A stretch of DNA of 64,000 nucleotides, from the NCBI RefSeq assembly GCF_900184995.1, contig NZ_LT860098.1:563001-627000 (forward strand). Reading direction: 5' to 3'. The translations under genes were made by a program, and so were the position numbers. Positions 1-9,628 of this stretch are shown piece by piece. The DNA is from Konateibacter massiliensis (GTDB lineage: Bacteria; Bacillota; Clostridia; Lachnospirales; Lachnospiraceae). The notes beneath the pieces were generated by a model. The model saw only the letters and a program-made list of their open reading frames with translations. It ran no database searches and was not told where the DNA came from. Each line of letters begins with the position of its first letter. Within the stretch, counting starts at the first letter, position 1.

Positions 1-297
1 GGTTTTCAGCAAACCAAGCAGTAACGTATTTGTAAAAATCCTCTGAAAATCTGAGTATGTAAAAAGTGTCTTAAAATGCTTTAAGCCTACCCATTCACTG
101 CTTAAAATTCCTTTAAAAACTGAATAGTCCTGAAAAGCGATAACGCTTCCAAGCATTGGTACATACTTAAACAGGATAAAGAACACCACTCCGGGCAATA
201 CCATAATATAATAAGGCCAGTATTTCTTTATATTGTGCACTAAGCTCGTTTTACTCTTTGGCAACGGCATAGTGACTGCCGTATTTTTTTTTGACAT
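1..297 (-). CDS. LplB-type sugar ABC transporter permease, N-terminal part (cut by window edge)
   Basis: The 99 codons present give a charged Lys-rich N-terminus (residues 1-25), a first membrane segment at about residues 28-46, then the stretch with FKYVPMLGSVIAF and WVGLKHF that is typical of the start of LplB/CUT1 binding-protein-dependent permeases. The family is usually about 300 residues, so two thirds lies outside the window. The ATG at 297-295 is preceded by a clear GGAGG. It follows the glycoside hydrolase operon in the same direction but has its own promoter-like sequence at 349-377 and a hairpin in front, so it probably starts a separate transport unit. It may or may not work with the binding protein encoded at 12060-13655; that pairing is only inference. 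Confidence 0.9.
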   Translation of the reverse strand, partial: MSKKNTAVTMPLPKSKTSLVHNIKKYWPYYIMVLPGVVFFILFKYVPMLGSVIAFQDYSVFKGILSSEWVGLKHFKTLFTYSDFQRIFTNTLLLGLLKT

Positions 298-348
298 CTG
301 ACAAACCTCCTAAATTTATTTTTTCTTCTTCCTAAATGCCTTTTCTTT

Positions 349-377
349 ATTATCTAATATTGAAAGAGGCATCACAA
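349..377 (-). promoter_or_regulatory. Candidate sigma-A promoter for the permease at 1-297
   Basis: On the minus strand there is a -35 TTGTGA (377-372), a 17-bp spacer and a -10 GATAAT (354-349), about 52 nt upstream of the ATG. The -10 hexamer and spacing match the candidate promoter of the binding-protein gene at 13711-13739. Confidence 0.5.
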
Positions 378-437
378 CGGGCTAATTTTATATTTTTCTA
401 TGCCTATTTTAAGAAGTGAAATTGTTTTTTATAATTA

Positions 438-473
438 AGGGGGCAATCCGGTGCTGTACACCTTTTGCCCCCT
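438..473 (-). terminator. Hairpin after the GH43 fusion gene
   Basis: AGGGGGCAA pairs with TTGCCCCCT, with an inner GGTG/CACC helix. It begins 9 nt past the stop codon at 482. The downstream tract on the minus strand is TTAATTAT rather than a clean T-run, so termination may be partial. Confidence 0.5.
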
Positions 474-481
474 ACAATCAT

Positions 482-3400
482 TTATGCAAGTTCAAAGTCA
501 AGGAAATCAATGCTTCCTTCTCCTTCGTAACAAAAGAACAGAGCATGAACTCCATCCGGAATGTGTGCCTCTCCGGTAAAAGCCCTCCATGTCTTCTTTT
601 CATTACTTTCTGTTTTTATTAAAATCTTGGCACAAGCTTCCCCCTCCGGCTCATTCATAACCAAGAGCCTGCCGTCTGCGTTTCCTCTTATTCTTACGGT
701 TATCTTATAGTCTTTTTCTCTATGATAAAATGAGAAATATTTAAAACCTGCCACTGCACCGTCTCTCATATTCGCAATATACTGGTTCGGACAGCATTCC
801 CTATCCTCTCCGTCCTGCGTAAAATATGGGTATTTACTCGTTTCTTCTTTTTTTCTTAAAACAGCAACTCCGTGCTTTCCCCATAGGTTGCAGGCAATTC
901 TGGCTTCATATCTGCCAATCCCTTGGAGCGGTCCTCCGTTTAACCCGCAGGAGGTCACTTCCACCTGAGGAATATGACCGTTGGAAAGAATCCTTATTTC
1001 CTCTGCGCATCCCTGCCTGCTGTACTGAGTATGATTCGTCTGACGATGATAAAACAGATACCATTTTCCGTTAATAAACTCTATGCCCCCATGTGTATTA
1101 CCCGGGAAGTTTACAGGAGCATTTCTTCCCTCCATACCGATATCACATATGTCTACAAGCACTCGCCCAAACGCATAATCTGAATCGGGACGGCTGCTCG
1201 TCGCATAGCACAGGGAAGAGCTTCTTATATCGGAATATACAAAATAATACGTTTCTCCAATTTTTCTCACTGAGCTTGCCTCAAAGAATTCATGTCCTTC
1301 AAAACCTGTTCCCGCGCTGTTAAAAATGGAAGGAATCAACGGCTTTACTTCTCCCTCTATTGTGAGCATATCCTTCTTTAACCTCATAACCTGTGAGGAC
1401 TTGTTCTCCTTGTCATCCATCACGCGGGCAGCATTGCCGGAATAAAGATAAATTGTCTTATCCTCATCAATAAAAATTCCCGGGTCAAACTGAGTAAAAT
1501 CGCCTTCTCTTCTTCCCAAAATGCTTCCATCCTCATGGCGGACCATACCGAGATATTCATATTTTCCGGCAGGAGTATCACATACCGCCACGCCAATCTC
1601 AGGCAATACGTCCAAACAATAATACAAATAATATCTGCCATCCAATCCCTTTGTGACATCCGGCGCCCACAGGCAATGGCTTCCATCCTCATTTCGCGGG
1701 TCCTGCTTCTTTTCATAGATAGTTCCCTCGAACCTCCAGTCTGTCAAATCTGTCACAGGGGCAGAATAGCATACATAGTCCTTCATACAATAAAGCTCTC
1801 CGTCAAATGCGTCGTGGCTGCCGTAAATATAAACCCTGTCACCAAACACATGGGGTTCTCCGTCAGGAATATATTCATAGGACGGAAGATATGGGTTAAA
1901 TGCCTGTGGCTTTCTTTCCGTGTGAAACGTAACAGGACCAATAAGCCCCATAGGCGGTATGATTGCATTTCTGGAAAACCTGTCACACTGTGCATAAACA
2001 AGGTTAGTTGCGATTTTGACTATAATCTCGTTTTTCTCTTTTTCTAACATGCCCGTTAAATCATAGCGATACGGTGGGTTAAGCCTTACACCTGCCGACC
2101 TTCCATTGACAAATACCTCTGCCGCTTCATAAGCCTTTCCAAGGTCAAGCACACATGCATTTTCCTGCTTTTCCATCCACGTCTTATAATAAATATAACC
2201 TGCAAATTCCGGTCTCCACCAGAAAAAGTCCTTTAATTCTCTGGTTGTATCAATATATTCTGTTTGGTCCGGATTCTCATAAAATGCTGCGGATATCTCA
2301 AACTCAAACTCCCTTTTTTCCTCCACGAGCTCAATATTCTCTTCTATTGAAGCCTGATAGCTTCTATCCGTCTCAATCAGATAAAGTGTCTGCGTCGGTG
2401 CAAGCTGCAGTGTTATTCTTCCGTTTTTCCAATCCGCTCTTTGTGTCAGGCAATTTTCATACGGGTCATAAATGTAGATTGCGGCATTCTCTCTTAAATT
2501 CAGGCAAATCTCGGTATTTACCTGCCGTTTCGTCGATTCATTAAAAAACATATGAACTCTCGTGTTTTCTTCATTCTGAATATAATGATAATAACGCAGA
2601 TACGGTATTTTCTCCGTCATATCAATATCCTTGCAGCCATGCTCCTTTGCCTTTTTCTCAATCTCTTCCTCCGCTATGGCAGGTATAAACAGCTCTTCTG
2701 CCTCTATTTTCTCAGAGGTCACCTGGTAGATTGGAAGCCCTGACTGTACTGCTTTTTGAAGCCACGTTTTCAAAGAGGAAGGATATTTTTGTGCAGCCGG
2801 AATAAAAAGACAACGGTAAGAAGTCAGCTCTCCCACCAGCTCAGTTCCCTTTGCCTCCATGGATAGCAGCTTTTCCAAAGGAACCGTGTCGTAGTCCATC
2901 TGATTCTCCATCAGCTCTTTTCCGATTTGATGGAACATCATGGTATCACCTGCCCACTCCAACTCTGCGTGGTATAAAACAGCCGCATGGATGCTTGCCT
3001 TTCCCCCGTTTAGCAGATGGCAAGCTCTGTTGAGATATTGAAATAGATATTTCATATAAGGATACTGGGTATTCTTTCCTCTCCCGTAAAAATGAGGAGG
3101 GCAGTCTGGGTCCGGAAATTCTTTTTCCGTAAATGCATGCGGAACATATACATTGATACCCCGGACAAGCATATGGTCCGTCAGCCATTTCATCAAGGAC
3201 AGACCTTCCATCCAGCCATAGGCTCCGTAAAGTTCACACATGGCACGTCCTTTTGTCTTCTTCTCCAAGTGCGCCATAGAAGTTCCAAGCTTTGCAAGAC
3301 CATAGTAGTAAAATGCACCGTCTGCCTCTTTGCCCAGACTGAAGCTGTAATATGCCTCATTCATTTCAGGCATAACCTGATGCTGTATAACATCGACTCC

Positions 3401-4498
3401 TGACATATGCTGTCCGTGAAGCGCCTTAAAATAATGCCCGCAGCTTGGGCCAAGTCTGGCATGAGTATTGTTATCCTCAATGATATGTCCAATGTATTCA
3501 ACACCGTGCTCCTGGCACCATTCTCCGATATAATCCGAAAAATTTTCCTGGTAAAGCTCCGTCACAATGTCCATATAGTGATATCTGATCTTCTGTGCGG
3601 CTTCCCTGCCCTCGAACCAGAGGAAAGGCAGGTTCACTCGCATCTCCTCACCCAATCTCTCCTCCAAAAGTTGTTCTACCCTCTTATCCCAAGGCAGCGG
3701 CATCTCCGTTCCCATCTTCATATCCATTGAAAAACCGGTCTCTGCCGTCAGATTGTAAAAGCCGGGCTCATCAGAGAAAAAGCCTGCCAGCGTATTGCCA
3801 AAATACTCTTTAAAATGACTGTAATGTGATTCATACACCTCGTCTATCAAAAGCTTTACGGAGTTTCTGTCCATCATATTAATATAATCTTCCTGACTGG
3901 AAACTCCCCCGGTCTGTTCCAAAATTACGCTAATGCGGTACTTGCCTTCCGGTACTTGAAAGCTAAGCCAGCCATCTGCAAAAAATTCCGTTATATTTCT
4001 TGTATTGTCAATCCAGATTTTCTCTTTTCCACGCTCTGTCATCAGGCAGGCTACCACCCTTGTCGGACGCTTTGACAGCGGCTTTCCTTTTTCAGAAAGA
4101 CCATGCTCCAAGTCGATTCGAATACGGTAATCTTGTACCGGTCCTTCTATATCGAATTCCCGGTGAACCAAAAATTTACGTTTTAGGCTGTCTTCGGCAA
4201 GTCTTACCTTTCCGTTTGCAAAGCCCGTCGGAAAGTGTGAATCGTCTAATATCCACACCTTCATTCCTCGTTTTTTTGACTCCTCCAGAATAAGAGCCAC
4301 ATCCTCCCACCATTTCGGTCCGACAAAATCAGGGTGAGGTCTGGACTCTAAGCAAACCGCCTTGATACCTGTCTCCTCGATTTTCTGGATATATTCGCGA
4401 ATAATCGCTTCTCCCTTTCCATGAAGCCAGAAAAAGGGCAGTATATAATTTTCTTCTTTTCCTTCCAAAACTTCCTGTAAACGGTTCCTGTTGTTCAT
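482..4498 (-). CDS. Two-enzyme fusion: GH106-like glycosidase + GH43 + CBM6-like module
   Basis: A 1338-residue protein without signal peptide, so probably cytoplasmic. Roughly residues 1-720 resemble the large GH106-like/rhamnosidase-type glycosidases (FFSDEPGF near residue 245, long TIM-barrel-like stretch). About residues 725-850 form a galactose-binding-like beta-sandwich with VFVNGRSAGV. From about residue 866 a full GH43 five-blade propeller follows: Asp in YIPDGEPHVFG (candidate base), Asp in LWAPDVTKG near 944 (pKa modulator) and Glu in FFEASSVRKIGE near 1073 (candidate acid). The last 145 residues look like a CBM6-type sandwich. It is the last gene of the hydrolase operon, 25 nt after GH3. 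The fusion implies two glycosidic bonds cleaved by one polypeptide, for example rhamnose and arabinose or xylose; the substrates are inference. Confidence 0.88.
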   Translation of the reverse strand: MNNRNRLQEVLEGKEENYILPFFWLHGKGEAIIREYIQKIEETGIKAVCLESRPHPDFVGPKWWEDVALILEESKKRGMKVWILDDSHFPTGFANGKVRLAEDSLKRKFLVHREFDIEGPVQDYRIRIDLEHGLSEKGKPLSKRPTRVVACLMTERGKEKIWIDNTRNITEFFADGWLSFQVPEGKYRISVILEQTGGVSSQEDYINMMDRNSVKLLIDEVYESHYSHFKEYFGNTLAGFFSDEPGFYNLTAETGFSMDMKMGTEMPLPWDKRVEQLLEERLGEEMRVNLPFLWFEGREAAQKIRYHYMDIVTELYQENFSDYIGEWCQEHGVEYIGHIIEDNNTHARLGPSCGHYFKALHGQHMSGVDVIQHQVMPEMNEAYYSFSLGKEADGAFYYYGLAKLGTSMAHLEKKTKGRAMCELYGAYGWMEGLSLMKWLTDHMLVRGINVYVPHAFTEKEFPDPDCPPHFYGRGKNTQYPYMKYLFQYLNRACHLLNGGKASIHAAVLYHAELEWAGDTMMFHQIGKELMENQMDYDTVPLEKLLSMEAKGTELVGELTSYRCLFIPAAQKYPSSLKTWLQKAVQSGLPIYQVTSEKIEAEELFIPAIAEEEIEKKAKEHGCKDIDMTEKIPYLRYYHYIQNEENTRVHMFFNESTKRQVNTEICLNLRENAAIYIYDPYENCLTQRADWKNGRITLQLAPTQTLYLIETDRSYQASIEENIELVEEKREFEFEISAAFYENPDQTEYIDTTRELKDFFWWRPEFAGYIYYKTWMEKQENACVLDLGKAYEAAEVFVNGRSAGVRLNPPYRYDLTGMLEKEKNEIIVKIATNLVYAQCDRFSRNAIIPPMGLIGPVTFHTERKPQAFNPYLPSYEYIPDGEPHVFGDRVYIYGSHDAFDGELYCMKDYVCYSAPVTDLTDWRFEGTIYEKKQDPRNEDGSHCLWAPDVTKGLDGRYYLYYCLDVLPEIGVAVCDTPAGKYEYLGMVRHEDGSILGRREGDFTQFDPGIFIDEDKTIYLYSGNAARVMDDKENKSSQVMRLKKDMLTIEGEVKPLIPSIFNSAGTGFEGHEFFEASSVRKIGETYYFVYSDIRSSSLCYATSSRPDSDYAFGRVLVDICDIGMEGRNAPVNFPGNTHGGIEFINGKWYLFYHRQTNHTQYSRQGCAEEIRILSNGHIPQVEVTSCGLNGGPLQGIGRYEARIACNLWGKHGVAVLRKKEETSKYPYFTQDGEDRECCPNQYIANMRDGAVAGFKYFSFYHREKDYKITVRIRGNADGRLLVMNEPEGEACAKILIKTESNEKKTWRAFTGEAHIPDGVHALFFCYEGEGSIDFLDFELA

Positions 4499-4523
4499 AA
4501 GCTTCTCCTCCTTTTATTGTTTA

Positions 4524-6773
4524 CTATTCTATTACAAATTCCACTCCATCCTCTGTTATACTGCTATTACTAACCCATACACGGTAGCTTCCTGCTTCTC
4601 TGGCAAGCTTGTTATCCATATTATGAAAACACAGCATTTCCTCCGTAATCTGAAACTCTACATTTCTCTCCTCTCCCGGCTCTAATGTAACCTTGCAAAT
4701 GCCTTTTAATTCTTTCACCGGGCGCACCACACTGGCAGAAATATCCTGTATATAAAGCTGCATTGTTTCTGTTCCGGACCTTTTTTCTGTGTTTTTTACA
4801 GTTGCAGACACTTTTATCAGGGGATTGTCTCTATCTGCATTAGCTGCGCTTAATCTTGTCTTTGAAATTTCAAATTCTGTGTAGCTCAATCCATATCCAA
4901 ACGGATACAAAGGCTCATTTGGAATATCCAAATATTTAGAGCGATAAAATAATCCTTCTTCCCCGCTCATCTTTGGGCGCCCCGTTGCATATCCGTTATA
5001 GTAAACAGGCACCTGCCCTACAGAATATGGAAAACTCATCGGCAGTTTACCGGAAGGGTTATATTCACCTGTAAGCACGTCCAAAATGGCATGGCCTCCC
5101 TCCGTCCCCGGCAGCCATACTTCAAGCACTGCCATTGATTTTTCCGAAACCTCCCGCAAGTCAAGCGGGCGTCCGCTAAACACGACGGTTACAATTCTTG
5201 GATTTACCTTTTGTATCTTTCGAAACAACTCCAACTGTATCTTTGGAAGTTTGATATCTGCACGGCTCGCAGCTTCACCGCTCATAAGCCTGTGCTCGCC
5301 TAGACAAAGCACCACAACCTCTGCACTTTTTGCAGCTCTAAGCGCCTCCTCCATCTGCTTTTCTTCTTCCTCCGCATAAATACCAAGCTCCCTCTCTGTC
5401 AATGTATGACCAGCATTACGGCTTAAATTCATTGAATTTTCTCTTTGGAGCATACCACAGCCTTGTGCAAATACAGCCTGCCCCCTTCCAAGCGCTTCCT
5501 CTGCCGCCTCTCTTATGCTGACCGCATCTTCTGCCTCGCCTTTAATCGCCCATGCGCTGTGCAACTCCTTACTCTCAGCGTATGGACCGATAAACGCTAC
5601 CCTAGCCTTGGCTTCTATTGGAAGCAGCTTTTTGCCTGTCTGAATGTCCTTCTCATTTTTTAATAGTACAAAAGAAGCTTTTGCCGCCTCTCTCGCTAGT
5701 TTTCTATGCTTACTGCAAAGAATAACTTCCTTTTCTCTCTCTGCGTCACCGTCCTTAAACGGATTCTCAAACAAGCCTAGCCTGTTTTTCAATCTTAAAA
5801 CCCGAAGCACAGACTCATCAATACGTCTCTCGTCAATCTCCCCGTCCTCCACGAGTTTTTGCAGATTATTTGCATACACGTCGGTACACATATCAATGTC
5901 CACCCCTGCCTCTATCGCTTTTTTTGCTGCTTCGCGTTTGTCCGCACAAAAGCCATGAGGAATCATCTCCTCAATAGATGCCCAGTCTGAGATAACGACG
6001 CCGTCAAACCCCATTTCTTTCCTCAGTACATCCCGAAGGAGCCATTGGTTTCCTGAGGATGGTATTCCGTTTAAGGTGTTGAAGGAGGTCATAACAAGCT
6101 CACTTCCAGCTCGTATTCCGGCTTCATAGGCAGGAAGATAATATTCTCTTAACGTATGCTCGGAAAGCTCTACATTGTTATACTCTCTTCCTCCCTCCGG
6201 CGCACCGTAAGCTGCAAAATGTTTTACACACGCTGCTATGCTGTCCTGCCCCTTTACCTGCGCTCCCTGAAAGCCTGAAACCATCGCTTCCGCCAAAATG
6301 CTGTTTAAATAAGGGTCCTCTCCGGTAGACTCCATTACTCTTCCCCACCTGGCATCCCTTACCAAATCTGCCATAGGAGCAAAGGTCACATGTACCCCGC
6401 TCACCGCTGTCTCGCTCGCCGCTGCCTGCGCAGTTGACTTTACAAGTTCCTCATCAAAAGTTGCACCCAGTGCCAAAGGCATCGGAAAAATAGTTCGAAG
6501 CCCATGAATCACATCCAGCATAAACAAAAGTGGAATATGGTGCGGCTGTTTTTCCATATAGTTTTTCTGAATTTCCCGCAAAGTTTCTGCTCCTGAAATT
6601 CCTAAAATACTTCCTGCCTGGTTTAGCTGTTTTTCTGAAAAGCGATTACTTTGCATTCCTCCTGTCACAACCGCTTCCTTCTCATAGTAGCTGCCCGGTA
6701 TTTGCACGAGTTGGTTTATTTTCTCTTCCAAGGACATGTCATTTAATAGCTCTTTTAATTTTTCCTCTGTCAT
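4524..6773 (-). CDS. Glycoside hydrolase family 3 (beta-glucosidase/xylosidase type)
   Basis: A 749-residue cytoplasmic GH3 of standard order: GH3 N-terminal barrel (about 1-330), C-terminal alpha/beta domain (about 365-600) and fibronectin-III-like domain (about 640-745). Visible landmarks are KHFAAYG (184-190), the nucleophile Asp263 in GVVISDWAS, and SGEAASRADI in the second domain, the usual site of the acid/base. There is no signal peptide, consistent with hydrolysis of imported oligosaccharides. It lies 9 nt after the GH106-like gene and 25 nt before the GH43 fusion gene, so it is translationally close-packed in one operon. GH3 members remove terminal beta-linked glucose, xylose or arabinose; the exact sugar cannot be read from the sequence. 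Confidence 0.95.
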   Translation of the reverse strand: MTEEKLKELLNDMSLEEKINQLVQIPGSYYEKEAVVTGGMQSNRFSEKQLNQAGSILGISGAETLREIQKNYMEKQPHHIPLLFMLDVIHGLRTIFPMPLALGATFDEELVKSTAQAAASETAVSGVHVTFAPMADLVRDARWGRVMESTGEDPYLNSILAEAMVSGFQGAQVKGQDSIAACVKHFAAYGAPEGGREYNNVELSEHTLREYYLPAYEAGIRAGSELVMTSFNTLNGIPSSGNQWLLRDVLRKEMGFDGVVISDWASIEEMIPHGFCADKREAAKKAIEAGVDIDMCTDVYANNLQKLVEDGEIDERRIDESVLRVLRLKNRLGLFENPFKDGDAEREKEVILCSKHRKLAREAAKASFVLLKNEKDIQTGKKLLPIEAKARVAFIGPYAESKELHSAWAIKGEAEDAVSIREAAEEALGRGQAVFAQGCGMLQRENSMNLSRNAGHTLTERELGIYAEEEEKQMEEALRAAKSAEVVVLCLGEHRLMSGEAASRADIKLPKIQLELFRKIQKVNPRIVTVVFSGRPLDLREVSEKSMAVLEVWLPGTEGGHAILDVLTGEYNPSGKLPMSFPYSVGQVPVYYNGYATGRPKMSGEEGLFYRSKYLDIPNEPLYPFGYGLSYTEFEISKTRLSAANADRDNPLIKVSATVKNTEKRSGTETMQLYIQDISASVVRPVKELKGICKVTLEPGEERNVEFQITEEMLCFHNMDNKLAREAGSYRVWVSNSSITEDGVEFVIE

Positions 6774-6782
6774 ATGTGCCTC

Positions 6783-9626
6783 CTATCTTTTATAAACACG
6801 TAGCTCCACTTTCTTGTATTCATTCTCCCATATTCCATAATCACGTGGGAGATAACGCAATCCTTTTGCCGGATCCTCCACAAAAACACGATTATACAAA
6901 TTAGATGTCACAACTATTTTGATTGTATTTCTTCCGCTGTGAAGCAGCTCTGTAATATCAACTCTCTTCATCACCTGGTCCGGGAAGTCCGCAGGCTGGT
7001 CGTTTACAAATACAGTAAAGGTGTCTGATACATTACCTAGCGATAATATATACTTTCTATCGTCTGGCTTTTCATCTTTGATATCAATAAAACCGGAATA
7101 GGTTCCCCTTCCGCCAAAATGCTCCAGCTTTTCATCCAGCATTCTCCATGGCATAAGGCTATTGAGGTCTATTCTTATTTTATCTGCTGAAAAACGACTT
7201 CTCAAAAAGGATATCTCCTGCTCAGCGTTCGGCTTAAATTCCTCCAACTCAAGCGTCGTAAACTGTACCGGATATGTTTCCACTGTTACTTTTGCCTTCT
7301 CTTTTTCTTCCATCTCACCGGAAAACAAAGCAAAAATAACCATTTCGTCCTCCTCTATCTCAATCCGGCCCGTCATATATCCTGTATTCTTGTCATAGAA
7401 AAATATCTCTTTTTCTTTTTTACCACTCCAAGGATTGCACCGATAAACCGTTCCCATTCCTTTTAATCTTACCTGAATATTCTTTCGACTCACACTTCCC
7501 GGTCTGACATAGCTGCCTTTTGTCGTTCCCTTCTTATAAACTGCACTACATGCCAGCTCATTCGTATTTGGAGTATTCGGTGCATATTCGACACGATTAT
7601 ATCCATAGAGCATAAAGTATTTTTTCTGCCCTTCTTTCTCAACTCTCGTCGCCGTCGCTATATCCATTTCGCCTTCCAGCCATATCTCAGGTTTGACTTC
7701 CAGTTGTTTTAGCATCTTAGGAACCATTTCCAGATTATCTACGTGTGCAATACCGGATAAATTCCAGACCAAATCCATTTCAATCTTCCATTCTTTTTGT
7801 TTCTTGTCTGTACTCCATTCACCGTAATATCTGCTGCATACCGGTTTTTCTCCGACCCACACAATCGGAAGTCCCGATAAAACAAATCTTTTTATTGTGC
7901 ACAAAAACTCGGTTGAGATTTTTTCTGTTTCCGGAATAATCAGGCATTTATAACCTGCACCTTCCTTGTCAAAAACATGGTCCTGCACAATGTTCTCCCC
8001 CGCCATCTGTAACAGATACTCGGATATAAATTCATAGCTGTATCCACTGTTTGATAATGCTCCGCCGTCATCATAGAGGCAAAATTCACTGCCCAGCCCA
8101 TCATTTAAATAGCTTGCCCTGAATATCACACAATCAACTTTTGCCGATTTTCGAAACAAGATATTTAAGCGTGTTATCGTATCCATGCAAGCTCTTGCAT
8201 CTGATACTGACAGCGTACGATTCCAGTTGTTGGACACCTTTTTCATGAAACCTTCAAAACCCGGCCATTGCACGTTTGGAAGATTACCGTTTACAGAAGC
8301 TTCCCCCTTGTATCCGCCAGAGTAAGAAGCTCCGTGAAGCACTTGGGCGTTCATGCCTGCCATAAGACTTCGCTTCACCCACCAAAAGAGGTCCTCATAG
8401 TCCTGCCCATAACTATTACCAAACTCCGCCGCACACTCAAAGGAATATCGTTCCTTTCTGCCAAGGTGAACGGCTGCCGCCATTGTCTTTTGAAAATCCA
8501 GCGCCGGACGTCCCAATGCCTCATTCTCCGGAACTGTGACAAATAATCCGCTTCGTTCAACCTCAAGCGGTTTATTATAGGCTGCCTGATAACGAATTGT
8601 TTTTCCGTATTTCTTTGCCATCTTTTCGAGCGCAGACAGATGGTTTTCACAGTATAGCTGTGTCAGCGTCTCCTTATAGTCATTATTAACCATATCAGAA
8701 ATCAAAAAACCTTCTGACTGATAGCCCGGGACATCGCAAGGCGGATAATACCCCTCTGAGCCGATAAATGGAAGATAGGGCAAAAGCGAATAGCCCCTTC
8801 TCTTCTGAAACTCTTCCAATAAATCAGGTGTCCAATCCAAAGAAACCTTATATTCCAACGAATCGCAGAAAAATGATTCCATAGAGTCATAGCAATGCTC
8901 TGAGAAAATGGTATCCCAATAATTCTCGCAAGCTCTTGCTCCCTTTTCACTTAAATGGTCTATCACATAACACTGCTCAACATTTGTTTTTTGAATGGCG
9001 GGCTGGCTATAAAATGCAAATACCTTCCAGCTTTCCTTCTCTGCTTTTGGGAAACGATAGCTTAAAATTTCTTTATCTTCTACTGTTTCTACATAGGGCA
9101 TTAAATCTATGTAGCTGTCTGTTAGCAAAATGCCGGCATTCTTTTGTAAATATGCCATCGCATGTACCAACTGCGTTTTTCCTTCACTTTGGATGCTGCG
9201 TGGGCTAGGTAGCTCACCAGTGTAATCACTTTCGGCGTTCACCATCATTTCACCAAATGTCAGCTCACAAAGCACTGCCTCATCATCTGCCGATAAAATA
9301 GTGGGTGAAGATATGGGCCAGCCGGGACCGTTTGTGATATCCATAGACATACCAAGCCTTCCTGTCTCTTCACTTACCACTTTCATAACGCAATTCCAAC
9401 GCTCGCCGCCCCAGCCCGCATCACCTTTCACTATGTCATTTAGGAATGCCGCATCTGATACAATTAACGATACTACCTCGACGCCGCCAAACCCTCTCTC
9501 ATACAAAGCCTGAATTTCCTTTCTGATATCCTCTTCCTCCACCGCTGCCGCCGGAAGCCAGTATCTTATTTTAGGCCTCATATTCATTGGGAGCTCATCC
9601 CATATTTTTAATGTTTCAATGTCCAT
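6783..9626 (-). CDS. GH106-like glycosidase (alpha-L-rhamnosidase type)
   Basis: A 947-residue protein with the features of the GH106-like family. The start has RPKIRYWLPAAAVEEEDI and a following ERGFGGVEVV segment, there is NGPGWPISSP near residue 105, and DSLEY (about 254-258) is followed by a WTPDLLEEFQKRRGY segment. The C-terminal 110 residues form a galactose-binding-like sandwich with VFVNDQPADF. GH106 enzymes release terminal alpha-L-rhamnose from pectic rhamnogalacturonan or plant glycosides. No signal peptide is seen. Its start is 2 nt after the GH2 stop codon, so the two are translationally coupled. Rhamnosidase activity is the best guess from the family; many remote members of this group are uncharacterised. 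Confidence 0.85.
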   Translation of the reverse strand: MDIETLKIWDELPMNMRPKIRYWLPAAAVEEEDIRKEIQALYERGFGGVEVVSLIVSDAAFLNDIVKGDAGWGGERWNCVMKVVSEETGRLGMSMDITNGPGWPISSPTILSADDEAVLCELTFGEMMVNAESDYTGELPSPRSIQSEGKTQLVHAMAYLQKNAGILLTDSYIDLMPYVETVEDKEILSYRFPKAEKESWKVFAFYSQPAIQKTNVEQCYVIDHLSEKGARACENYWDTIFSEHCYDSMESFFCDSLEYKVSLDWTPDLLEEFQKRRGYSLLPYLPFIGSEGYYPPCDVPGYQSEGFLISDMVNNDYKETLTQLYCENHLSALEKMAKKYGKTIRYQAAYNKPLEVERSGLFVTVPENEALGRPALDFQKTMAAAVHLGRKERYSFECAAEFGNSYGQDYEDLFWWVKRSLMAGMNAQVLHGASYSGGYKGEASVNGNLPNVQWPGFEGFMKKVSNNWNRTLSVSDARACMDTITRLNILFRKSAKVDCVIFRASYLNDGLGSEFCLYDDGGALSNSGYSYEFISEYLLQMAGENIVQDHVFDKEGAGYKCLIIPETEKISTEFLCTIKRFVLSGLPIVWVGEKPVCSRYYGEWSTDKKQKEWKIEMDLVWNLSGIAHVDNLEMVPKMLKQLEVKPEIWLEGEMDIATATRVEKEGQKKYFMLYGYNRVEYAPNTPNTNELACSAVYKKGTTKGSYVRPGSVSRKNIQVRLKGMGTVYRCNPWSGKKEKEIFFYDKNTGYMTGRIEIEEDEMVIFALFSGEMEEKEKAKVTVETYPVQFTTLELEEFKPNAEQEISFLRSRFSADKIRIDLNSLMPWRMLDEKLEHFGGRGTYSGFIDIKDEKPDDRKYILSLGNVSDTFTVFVNDQPADFPDQVMKRVDITELLHSGRNTIKIVVTSNLYNRVFVEDPAKGLRYLPRDYGIWENEYKKVELRVYKR

Positions 9627-9628
9627 TT

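Noticed and set aside
1535-2047. Open frame of 170 codons on the plus strand inside the GH43 fusion gene
   Set aside because: It is antisense to a continuous domain structure and without a start signal.
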